Source: Nostoc sp. LEGE 06077
GTDB lineage: Bacteria; Cyanobacteriota; Cyanobacteriia; Cyanobacteriales; Nostocaceae
DNA length: 64,000 nt
Assembly: GCF_015207705.1 (NCBI RefSeq)
Contig: NZ_JADEWI010000021.1
Coordinates: 1 to 64,000, forward strand
Reading direction: 5' to 3'
Shown: positions 29,826 to 38,244 of the stretch, one piece after another
How the letters are laid out: every line of letters starts with the position of its first letter
Position numbering within the stretch: position 1 is the stretch's first letter
Program-made: the position numbers and the translations under genes
The notes under the pieces: generated by a model
What the model was told of the DNA's origin: nothing
The model's database searches: none
Seen by the model: only the letters and a program-made list of their open reading frames with translations

Positions 29826-31238
29826 TTAAGACTCTAGAGTTATAGGTAGAGTGACAATGAAAGTTGTACCTTTTCCGATGGTACTTTCAACTTGAATTTG
29901 ACCTTGGTGATGTTCAACAATAGCTTGAGCGATCGCTAGTCCTAATCCTGAACCTGTAGCACTGTCAGTCGCTGTACTTCCACTTTTTTTATGCGTACGT
30001 GCAGGATCTACCCGGTAAAAGCGGTCAAATAAACGTGGCAATGCTTCTGTAGGAATACCAACTCCGTTATCACTTACTTTAATTTGTAACTGAGCAGTAC
30101 TAACGCGCATTCTGGAAACGCGGCTGATTCCTTCTTGGCGTGCCAACTCTACGTTTACCTTGCCACCAGCCGGAGTATGCTGTAAAGCATTACTAATTAA
30201 GTTTGTCAATAGTCTGACGAGTTGATCCCAATTACCTGCTAGTGTGAACCAATTTTCTAATAATTCGGGGCTAGTGTCAGCAACAGGAGGATCAACTAAG
30301 TTTAAATTCAAAGCAATGCCTTTTTCACTGGCTAGAAGTTGCTGTTCTTCGATAACTTCCATCAACAAGGCATCTAAAGGACAAGGAGAGAATGTATCTT
30401 TACTGATACCGCTATCTTGTCGTGCTAAAAATAATAAATCATTAACCAACTTACCTAAGCGTTGTGTCAGTCGTTCCACTACCTTTAACTGCTGACGATA
30501 GTTGGTAGAAGTACTCACTTCTGTTTCTACTAACTCTAATTCACTCAGGGCGACTTGCACATTAGTTTGAATTAAAGTAATGGGACTTCTCAGTTCATGG
30601 GAAGCATCAGCGGTGAATTGCTTGAGTCTTTGATAAGAATCACCTACTGGTTCCATTGCTTTCCCAGAAAGAAACCAGCCACTTGCAGCTACAGATACTA
30701 ACATTAACCAAATCCCCAGTGCTAAATCCAAAATTAGCTGGCGGCTGGGTTTAGTAACTTCAAACCAAGGATGACTTACACGCAGATATCCTAAGACTTG
30801 TCGGCCAAATTCCACGCGCTGGGTTACTTGACGCAACGATAGTTCTGAGTCTCCCCATTGGTCTTGTTTAGGTACACGGACTGTTTCACCAGTATGATTA
30901 CCGTGAATAGGGATATTGAGAGGTTCTGATAAAGTCGACCAAAGTAATTTTCCTGTAGGACTAAACCATTCCAAGTCAATGTGGTCATCCTCTACATTAT
31001 TGGCATTGTTGCGAAAGCTGGCTTCTACATTGATGCGGTGTTTATTAGTTTCATTATTTACTGGCTCAATCACAAGCGATCGCTCTACAATTTCCACCAC
31101 ATGATTTAAAGTATCGTCAATTCGCTCCACCAACGTACTACGGACATATAAATAAACACCACTGGCAAACAGTAATAATAACACCGCTGTTACGGCAGTG
31201 TACCAAATAGCCAGCCGACGACGAGTAGCTTGAAACAT
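29826..31238 (-). CDS. Membrane sensor histidine kinase
   Basis: 470 residues from ATG 31238; an in-frame TTG at 31250 would lie in the palindrome described next. Two membrane helices, at about 9-31 and 168-190, flank a periplasmic sensor region of about 135 residues. The H-box His is residue 214 (DASHELRSPI). The N-box (NLISNALQHTP), G1 (DNGVGIP), F-box and G2 (GSGLGLAIAQAIVEHH) are all intact, so it should be an active kinase. No response regulator gene is adjacent, making it an orphan; the closest regulators in the window are at 40615 and 43516. It is divergent from the pilus cluster, so control of those genes is possible but only inferred. Confidence 0.92.
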   Translation of the reverse strand: MFQATRRRLAIWYTAVTAVLLLLFASGVYLYVRSTLVERIDDTLNHVVEIVERSLVIEPVNNETNKHRINVEASFRNNANNVEDDHIDLEWFSPTGKLLWSTLSEPLNIPIHGNHTGETVRVPKQDQWGDSELSLRQVTQRVEFGRQVLGYLRVSHPWFEVTKPSRQLILDLALGIWLMLVSVAASGWFLSGKAMEPVGDSYQRLKQFTADASHELRSPITLIQTNVQVALSELELVETEVSTSTNYRQQLKVVERLTQRLGKLVNDLLFLARQDSGISKDTFSPCPLDALLMEVIEEQQLLASEKGIALNLNLVDPPVADTSPELLENWFTLAGNWDQLVRLLTNLISNALQHTPAGGKVNVELARQEGISRVSRMRVSTAQLQIKVSDNGVGIPTEALPRLFDRFYRVDPARTHKKSGSTATDSATGSGLGLAIAQAIVEHHQGQIQVESTIGKGTTFIVTLPITLES

Positions 31239-31249
31239 ACTTGCAACCA

Positions 31250-31269
31250 AAATCTACTTAAGTAGATTT
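31250..31269. promoter_or_regulatory. Perfect 20-bp palindrome upstream of the histidine kinase
   Basis: AAATCTACTTAAGTAGATTT is a perfect palindrome without a spacer, 11 bases before the kinase ATG. This is the form of a dimeric repressor or activator site; alternatively it forms a hairpin in the mRNA leader that masks the start. Its location in the divergent region suggests control of the kinase, and possibly of the pilus genes 420 bases away. Confidence 0.45.
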
Positions 31270-31689
31270 ATTGAGAACATTAACTAATAGCTAAAAATAT
31301 CGTAGATTACTAGACTTTATGGCTAAAAAGTTCCATAAGAGCCAATTAAATTGAGTCTACATTATCAATTTAGAAGTTGATTTAATAAAAACTTTACATC
31401 TTTCTCCTAATTTTAACTCATAAACTGCTTGATCTAAGGCTAGATAACCCGACTTAACAATAGTAATTTCACCGTCGACAAAGATATATTAATTAAGTTT
31501 ATATCGATATACTTAGGCAGAAATTAGCATAAATAATTTCTATTTTTACAGTAGCTTTATAGAGAATTATCTACAAGGGAAATATATGTAAAATGCGTAG
31601 ACTTTGGTAAATTCTCTGAGGTGCTATTTTTGCTACAACGGCTACATTGATTTTGTCATCTTTTTCTAAAGAGTAATTATTTAGCCCCC
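31270..31689. other. Divergent intergenic region, kinase / pilus cluster
   Basis: AT-rich DNA of about 420 bases without a reading frame of note. It should contain the pilus operon promoter. No terminator or riboswitch was recognised. Confidence 0.5.
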
Positions 31690-32295
31690 ATGAAAAAGAA
31701 CTTCTTTTTAGCAGCATTTACTCTAGGCGCAGTTTCTCTGGCGAATACTTTATTATCTGCGCCTGCTAGAGCCGTTTCTGTTGATGTTCCACTCCAAGTT
31801 GAAGTTCCAGAAGTTATTTACATCCAAACTTACAAAAGCCTGACTTTTAGACCTACTAGCGCAGAGTATCTCGGATCTGCCGCACCTGTGAATGATACTG
31901 ATGGATTCTTTTCTTCAGACGGTACTATTACTACACTTCCTGCCCCTAACGGTACTTTAACTCCCACTACAGGAGATATCACAACAGGAGATATTTTAAT
32001 TTATAGAATTTGGGGTACTAGTACTGGTGGTAACGGTCAGATTCAGCACTCTGTTGAATTTAACGGTGGCACCACTGGAACGCTTTATCTTGGTGGTGAT
32101 ACGGCCTCTAGCTCTAATGTAGGTGTGACAATCAGCGCACTTGGTGGAACTGCGACAGCACCAGGGCTTGATGTAACGAACGCAACTCCCATTGAAGGAT
32201 CTGTAGCATTTACATTTAACTTCGCAAACGCCTCATCAGCTGGTACTTACTCTAATCCTAATGAATATTTGACCATCACAGCTACGGGTATTTAG
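31690..32295 (+). CDS. Chaperone-usher pilus subunit, probable major pilin
   Basis: 201 residues with a signal peptide cleaved near residue 28 (LLSAPARA). The mature part is Thr/Gly/Ser-rich and beta-stranded, with a sequence ending EYLTITATGI. The next gene also ends LTIT-x-TGI, a shared terminal beta-strand typical of spore-coat-U/archaic-type pilins. Its place as the first gene before a subunit, a chaperone and an usher gene supports the pilin assignment; sequence alone would not settle it. No Cys pair is obvious, unlike many enterobacterial pilins. Confidence 0.7.
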   Translation: MKKNFFLAAFTLGAVSLANTLLSAPARAVSVDVPLQVEVPEVIYIQTYKSLTFRPTSAEYLGSAAPVNDTDGFFSSDGTITTLPAPNGTLTPTTGDITTGDILIYRIWGTSTGGNGQIQHSVEFNGGTTGTLYLGGDTASSSNVGVTISALGGTATAPGLDVTNATPIEGSVAFTFNFANASSAGTYSNPNEYLTITATGI

Positions 32296-32446
32296 ACATC
32301 ATATATTTTGACCTTGAGTTGTTTCTCAACAAAAGCCAAAAATAAACAGTTATGGCTGAGAGCAAAATTACCATATTAATTTAATTGCTCTTCCCGAAAC
32401 TTATTATCTCAAGGTCATTTTCTGAATTAGTTTGGGTAAGCATCTG

Positions 32447-32956
32447 ATGAACCGACTATTATTTCTCAGTACATTTTTGTCTGTATTTCTGTTGGCTCAA
32501 CCCAAAACTTTTGGGCAATTAGGTTTACCTGGTAATACCCTAACTCTAGACAAAATTGAAGTCACTGATATTTTTTCGGCAGGTTCTAATCAAGTCAACG
32601 ATGGCATAATCAGCAAATCATCAATTAGTCCATCCTTAACCGCACCTTCACTGACTACAACAGTGAATCGTACAGTCTCAAACATTTGGAGACTAGAACT
32701 TGATGCGAATCAAGATGAAAATCAAATATCTGTTAGTTATGGTTTGAATTCAGATCAGGGAACTACTAATAGTCTGAGTAAAGGAGGTATTAGTGAACAA
32801 ATCAAAGTTTCTATTACTCCTATTAACCCAACTATAGATCCCAATTCTGCCAAGAGAATTCTACAGGGAGGAGCTATCTTTAACTTAGACTTTTCCGATA
32901 TCAAAATTCCCGGTGTTTATTCAGGCACATTAACTATCACTTTTACCGGGATTTAA
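32447..32956 (+). CDS. Chaperone-usher pilus subunit, probable minor or tip component
   Basis: 169 residues from ATG 32447 (MNRLLFLSTFLSVFLLAQPK, a signal peptide). An in-frame TTG 15 bases earlier is less likely. The mature protein is beta-rich and ends GVYSGTLTITFTGI, like its upstream neighbour. It begins about 150 bases after the first subunit gene and 20 bases before the chaperone gene. Function is inferred from the operon and the common terminal strand. Confidence 0.65.
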   Translation: MNRLLFLSTFLSVFLLAQPKTFGQLGLPGNTLTLDKIEVTDIFSAGSNQVNDGIISKSSISPSLTAPSLTTTVNRTVSNIWRLELDANQDENQISVSYGLNSDQGTTNSLSKGGISEQIKVSITPINPTIDPNSAKRILQGGAIFNLDFSDIKIPGVYSGTLTITFTGI

Positions 32957-32975
32957 ATCTTCACTCAATCAACCA

Positions 32976-33866
32976 ATGAATCAGCAGCAAAAATTAGTTA
33001 ACAGCATTTATAAAATTGGAGCTACTGCGCTATTAACACTAAGCACATTAGCATTAAATTGTCCCCATACTTCTGCAATCTCAATAGGGGTTAGTCCACC
33101 GAGATTTGAATTAAAACTTGATGATAAAAAAGCCAAAACTCAGGTTTTTCGTGTCGTTAACGTTGATAATCAACCCGCAACATTTAGGGTTTATATCCAA
33201 GGTTGGACAATTGACGAAAAAAATGAAATTCAACCTGTAAAATCAAGTGAGCAATCTCTAGATAACTGGATTACCGTCAACCCTGTAACCTTTACCCTTC
33301 CTCCTGGTAAAACCCAAACCGTGCGTTTTTCAGTTCGTCCTCGTGTCAAACCTCCAGCTGGAGAACACCGCGCTTTAATTTTTGTTGAAGAAGTCAATTC
33401 TGACCAAGATAAAAAACCCAGGTCTGGAGTTAGAGTTTTGGGACGTTTTGGTGTTGCTGTCTATGCTTATGTTGGCAGTATAAAGAAAGTAGGTGTTCTC
33501 AATTCCATTTCGGTTGATAGTAAAGCCAATAACCTCAAAGCTGCATTTGACATTTCTAGCCAAGGTAATGCTTATGTGCGAATGAATGGTCAATATGCAA
33601 TCTGGTCTGCTAACAAATATCCTGGTGCGAGTGCTACTAAGCAAATAGCTAACCTGCAAGCACAAAAAAATAAGAAACCAGATGGTGTGTTAGATGCTGG
33701 AATGTTACCTTCAACGCCTGTGTTACCTGGTACTCGTCGTCAATTAATCCTTAATATCAGTAAAAAACTGCCTCCTGGTCAATATGTTTTAGATGTTAAT
33801 GGTGATTTGAATGGCGGTGCAATTGATAAAGGCATTACTTTTACAGTTACATCCAGAAGTAAATAA
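32976..33866 (+). CDS. Periplasmic pilus assembly chaperone (PapD-like)
   Basis: 296 residues with a signal peptide to about residue 34. The mature start (ISIGVSPPRFELKLDDKKAK) and the following strands (TQVFRVVNVDNQPATFRVYI, LPPGKTQTVRFSVRP, GEHRALIFVEEV) have the immunoglobulin-like pattern of PapD-type chaperones, including the conserved proline-rich turn and the strand that would donate to pilin subunits. It is longer than the 220-250 residues usual in enterobacteria. The gene is 19 bases after the minor subunit gene and 186 bases before the usher gene. Confidence 0.8.
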   Translation: MNQQQKLVNSIYKIGATALLTLSTLALNCPHTSAISIGVSPPRFELKLDDKKAKTQVFRVVNVDNQPATFRVYIQGWTIDEKNEIQPVKSSEQSLDNWITVNPVTFTLPPGKTQTVRFSVRPRVKPPAGEHRALIFVEEVNSDQDKKPRSGVRVLGRFGVAVYAYVGSIKKVGVLNSISVDSKANNLKAAFDISSQGNAYVRMNGQYAIWSANKYPGASATKQIANLQAQKNKKPDGVLDAGMLPSTPVLPGTRRQLILNISKKLPPGQYVLDVNGDLNGGAIDKGITFTVTSRSK

Positions 33867-34051
33867 AACAGCTTTTAAACATCAGTTTTCTCACTTCTGG
33901 TAATCTTCTAATCTCTCCTCACATCATATAGATTTTGCCAGTTCTCAACCGAAATTCTCTAATTTTTTAAGTTATTTACCTTGTCTGTCTCTGCAATTAA
34001 TTTCCAGCCTAGAACTTTTTTAGGCTGTCATACCAGCATTTGTATACAAGT

Positions 34052-37000
34052 ATGATCTACCAAGCTTCACCACCTTTACCACCAGCAGAAGTTACTACTC
34101 TACCCGCGCAAGATACTCCTATTACAGCGCCGGATAAAAATAATGCTAACCCAGCCTACAAAACTGCACGGCATACAGTAGCGACCCCCATCCCGCCAGA
34201 AACCACACCAGAAGCGGAGTTTTCCACCAATGGCTTAGAAGAATGGGAATCCTCTGCTGAGAGTAATTCTGGTGAAGCGCCAGTATTACAGAAGAAGTCA
34301 GATACAATACTTGCTGATGTTTCCTTTACAACTGGAATTCCCGACATATCAGACAAGTCAGATGAGGACAATTCTGATAAAGCATCAGTTCCACAGAAGA
34401 AGTCAGGTACAGTACTCTCTGATATTTCCTTTACTAGTGGAATTCCCGAAATACCAGACAAGTCAACTAAAGAACTAGATCAATGCAAAACAGCTACAAT
34501 ATCTGCACAAGTAGCTTCAACTAATGCAATTTCAGGACAATTAGAAGAATCTCCTGATTTATTGACTAAACAACTGGTGAAATGTGAACCAGTCAAAGCA
34601 CCTGCTCAAGTTGCTATAACAACACCAGATAACTCAGCAGCGTCATTAACAAAACAACCGTCACAACCTTCAGTTCAACAGAAAGTCAAAGCACCTACTG
34701 AAATTGCTGCTGTAGCTACTAATAACTCAGCATCCACAACAAAAAAAACACTACAACCTTCTGCTCAACGCAAAGTTCAAGCACCTACTCAAGTTGCGGC
34801 TACAACTCCCAACAAAAAGACCAAACCAAAAGCATCAGTTCAGCGTACAAGAACCACCCCACCTGCTAAAGTCGCTACTAGTGAGACTGACTCCACAAAA
34901 TTAAAACAACCACCTCAACCACAGGCACTAAATACTAAAGTTGAAGTTGCCAGCACTGCTGATGCTGCCAAAAAATCGGAAGAATTAACTAGTTCTTTGA
35001 CCAAACAACCACAACAAGGTCAAACTACAACAGCCTCTGCGTCAACTACAATTGCGGCTAAAGCACCAGAAGATTTAGCAACTTTTGTCACTAAACAAAG
35101 GTCACAAACAGTTACAGCACTCTCAGAAGTAACTACCAAAGATGCTTCTGAGAGTACTGATGATTTTGGCACTTTTTTAGGTAAACAAGCATCTCAGTCA
35201 CAGTTTCCTGATGTTAGTACAACTGCATCTACTGAAGCAATTACTGAAACTTCGATAAATTCTCATGATTTAGCTAGTTTCTTAACCAAACAACCCCCTC
35301 ATTCATCAGTTCAATATAAAGTTGCCAATGTACCTGCGGAAGTTCCAAGTACCACCCAAACATCAAAAAAATCGGAAGATTTATCAGCGTTTTTAACAAA
35401 ACAACCATCTCATCCACAGGTTCCACAAAAAACTGCAACTAACCCCACTCCTGCGCCAAATTCATCAGCAGAATCAATTCAAAAACCTCTCAATACTAAC
35501 CCGGCTGAAGTACAGCCGAAGAAACAAGGGGTAGATGTCAGCACGAATATATTAAATGTAGATGATAACTCACGCATAACTTTCACTCAAACAGCAAGCT
35601 CAAATTTAGAAAATTTATTGCTTGGGGTAATCATTAACAGGAGAGAAGTAGGTAACTTAGATGTTATCCGTCAAGGAAATACTTTACTGTTGCCTTTGGA
35701 TGATTTTGCTAAACTTGCTGGTATTACAGTTGAGACAAAAGATAATAATACATATTTAAACACGCCTTTAGGCGCAATTAATCTGGCTGAAGATGACATT
35801 CAAAACTTCAAAGGTGTTAACTATATTAGTGATGCCTTTATTAGAGATAAACTGTCTTCAAATATTGAATTTAACTCTTTGGATCTAGCTTTAATTATTG
35901 ATTTACCTTGGCGTGGTGATGGTACAGCATATACAAGTGAAGCAGTCAACTTACAACCAGATGTATTTGCCCCACTCAACGGATTTTCTAATTTAAGGCA
36001 AGAGTTAAATATTGTTAGTAATGCTGGGGATGTAAACTTACGCAGTACTACACTACTGGGTGGCAGATTAGCAGGTGGTTTATGGCGGGTACGGGTCAAT
36101 AATAATTTTGAAAACTCTCCTGATTTATCTGAATATTTTTACTATAAACGCAATGGTGGATTTCTTTATCAAGTCGGTCGGCAACAAATTGGTATTAACC
36201 CATTAGTCAATAGTCTGAATTTGACAGGAGCGCAATTCGGTTATACCAATATACCAACTAATCGCTTTAATCAAACTAACAGTGCCAATGAGTTATTACC
36301 TAGACGTTCTAGACCTTTACAAACTTTCCAAGGTGTAGTTCCAGCCGCTAGTTTTGTGCAACTTAGAGTTTCTGGAGTTGTTGTAGCACAGCAGCAGGTT
36401 GGATTTGATGGTAGATACGAATTTGTTGATGTTAATTTACCAGTTGGGCAAAATAACCAGATTGAAGTTTTAGTTTTTGATCGGAATAATCTGAACGTTC
36501 CTAGTGAGATTCGTTCTGTAAGAATTAATTCTTCTGATTTATTACTGCCAGCAGGTGGGAATGTTCAATTAGCTGGTGTAGGTTTAACTGGAAATTTAGT
36601 ACAGAATTCTTTGTTTGATAATAATAATGGTACTGAGGCTGGTCAATTTGCAGGTTTTTATCAAGTTCGTCAAGGTCTTTCTAACAATTTAACTTTTGAA
36701 GGTTCTTTACAAGCTATTCCTAACACATTACAGAGCCAAGCTGGATTAATTTGGCGAGTAGCTAATCCTGTTGTTTTATCTGCTAGTGTAGGTAATTCGT
36801 TTGGTAAATTAGCTTACAATACAGATTTAGATATTCAATTAGGAAAATTAGATATTACAGCTAACTCCCAATCTTATCCTAATGGATATCGGAATGGGAA
36901 AAACTCTGGTGAGTTCTTTAACCATAGTGCCGAAGTAAGTTATCGATTTAATAATAATTTTCAGTTAGGGTTTCTAGCACGTAGTCGTAAAAGCGGTAGT

Positions 37001-38101
37001 GATACAAATGAATATATATCGCCTACTTTCTCTTTAAGACCTTTTGGTCGTTTATCTTTAAACGGTAGGCCTGATATTAATGGGCAGTATTTATTCAATG
37101 CTTATTATCAAGTAAATCGTGCGGCACGACTATCTTTTAATACTTTTGGTGATAGATACACTACCGGTCTAATTTATGACTTTAATCGCAACTATCAAGT
37201 TTCTTTAGGTACTGATTTTGGTGGTAGTTATGCTACTCGCTATACAGCAGCATTAAACTATAATCCTCCAAATATTAGACAACTGAGTTGGCGAATGGGA
37301 CTGGCTTACCGTGAGGGGAATTTTGGCCCGATTGTTGGTGCTAGTATGCAAGTACTACCAGGATTATTTGCCAGAGTTGAATATCAAGGTATTCCCTTTG
37401 CTGGGAGAAGAAATGCTTTTGGCGGATTTAATGACGATCGCCTGACCGTATCATTAGTATCAGACTTATCCTTTGCTGGTGGTAGGGCTATTCCGAGTAG
37501 CTTTAACTCTTTGAGTAAGGAACGGGGTGCGATCGCTGGACGTATTGCTGTCCAAGGTGAAAACAAAGGTTATGACTTACAAGGGGCTAGTGTCAGGGTA
37601 ATCAATAACCACAACAAGCCTGTTGGTGGTGCAACAACAGACTCTAGCGGTAACTTCTTTGTTGGTGGTTTACCAGAGGGTGTTTATCGAGTAGAAGTTG
37701 ACCCAGATCAATTACCTGTAGAACTTACCTTACCAAAAACAGGCAGAGTGGCTGAGGTGGGGATGGCAGGTGTTACCAATGTAGATTTTGCCGCCAGATT
37801 AGAATATGGTTTAGCTGGTCGAATTACCGATGTTGCAGGCCAGCCTTTGTCTGATGTGCGGGTAGAACTAGTCAATATTGCTGGTACAGAAGTTTTATCG
37901 GCGATGACTGACGAATTTGGTCTGTATCGTGTAGATGGTGTTCCTGTTGGCAATTATACATTACGCGTTCCGCCACAAGATGCGATCGCTAGTAGCGATA
38001 CTCTCCCTAAACGCGATGTCACTATCCGCAACGAGTTTGTCTACGACCAAAATCTGCAATTACCAATTTCGACAGCAGCTAAAGAAATTAAGGAAAAATA
38101 A
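34052..38101 (+). CDS. Outer-membrane usher with long N-terminal low-complexity region
   Basis: About 1349 residues. The first ~480 are Ser/Thr/Pro/Lys-rich with internal repeats (VPQKKSGTVLSDISFTSGIP twice; FLTKQP several times). Next, near residue 515, an usher N-terminal-like domain (LLLGVIINRREVGNLDVI) leads into a ~600-residue beta-barrel region. It is interrupted by a plug-like segment (SFVQLRVSGVVVAQQQVGFD). Two C-terminal carboxypeptidase-regulatory-like domains follow (GASVRVINNHNKPVGGATTD; LSDVRVELVNIAG). It would export and assemble the pilus subunits encoded upstream. Odd: no signal peptide is visible from ATG 34052, nor from the alternative TTG 34040, and the frame is closed at 34010. 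The total length is about 500 residues above ordinary ushers. Confidence 0.8.
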   Translation: MIYQASPPLPPAEVTTLPAQDTPITAPDKNNANPAYKTARHTVATPIPPETTPEAEFSTNGLEEWESSAESNSGEAPVLQKKSDTILADVSFTTGIPDISDKSDEDNSDKASVPQKKSGTVLSDISFTSGIPEIPDKSTKELDQCKTATISAQVASTNAISGQLEESPDLLTKQLVKCEPVKAPAQVAITTPDNSAASLTKQPSQPSVQQKVKAPTEIAAVATNNSASTTKKTLQPSAQRKVQAPTQVAATTPNKKTKPKASVQRTRTTPPAKVATSETDSTKLKQPPQPQALNTKVEVASTADAAKKSEELTSSLTKQPQQGQTTTASASTTIAAKAPEDLATFVTKQRSQTVTALSEVTTKDASESTDDFGTFLGKQASQSQFPDVSTTASTEAITETSINSHDLASFLTKQPPHSSVQYKVANVPAEVPSTTQTSKKSEDLSAFLTKQPSHPQVPQKTATNPTPAPNSSAESIQKPLNTNPAEVQPKKQGVDVSTNILNVDDNSRITFTQTASSNLENLLLGVIINRREVGNLDVIRQGNTLLLPLDDFAKLAGITVETKDNNTYLNTPLGAINLAEDDIQNFKGVNYISDAFIRDKLSSNIEFNSLDLALIIDLPWRGDGTAYTSEAVNLQPDVFAPLNGFSNLRQELNIVSNAGDVNLRSTTLLGGRLAGGLWRVRVNNNFENSPDLSEYFYYKRNGGFLYQVGRQQIGINPLVNSLNLTGAQFGYTNIPTNRFNQTNSANELLPRRSRPLQTFQGVVPAASFVQLRVSGVVVAQQQVGFDGRYEFVDVNLPVGQNNQIEVLVFDRNNLNVPSEIRSVRINSSDLLLPAGGNVQLAGVGLTGNLVQNSLFDNNNGTEAGQFAGFYQVRQGLSNNLTFEGSLQAIPNTLQSQAGLIWRVANPVVLSASVGNSFGKLAYNTDLDIQLGKLDITANSQSYPNGYRNGKNSGEFFNHSAEVSYRFNNNFQLGFLARSRKSGSDTNEYISPTFSLRPFGRLSLNGRPDINGQYLFNAYYQVNRAARLSFNTFGDRYTTGLIYDFNRNYQVSLGTDFGGSYATRYTAALNYNPPNIRQLSWRMGLAYREGNFGPIVGASMQVLPGLFARVEYQGIPFAGRRNAFGGFNDDRLTVSLVSDLSFAGGRAIPSSFNSLSKERGAIAGRIAVQGENKGYDLQGASVRVINNHNKPVGGATTDSSGNFFVGGLPEGVYRVEVDPDQLPVELTLPKTGRVAEVGMAGVTNVDFAARLEYGLAGRITDVAGQPLSDVRVELVNIAGTEVLSAMTDEFGLYRVDGVPVGNYTLRVPPQDAIASSDTLPKRDVTIRNEFVYDQNLQLPISTAAKEIKEK

Positions 38102-38244
38102 AGTTTTTTGCTTCACTCTCATCAGGTCAATCTCAACTTGTCTGACTTTTGTAAAAAAGCTGCTTCTCGTCTCTAACTGATTTCCACTACTATGTTTATT
38201 GTTCTCCACTCCTGTGGGCTACTTCTGGCTACCCGCAGATCCTC

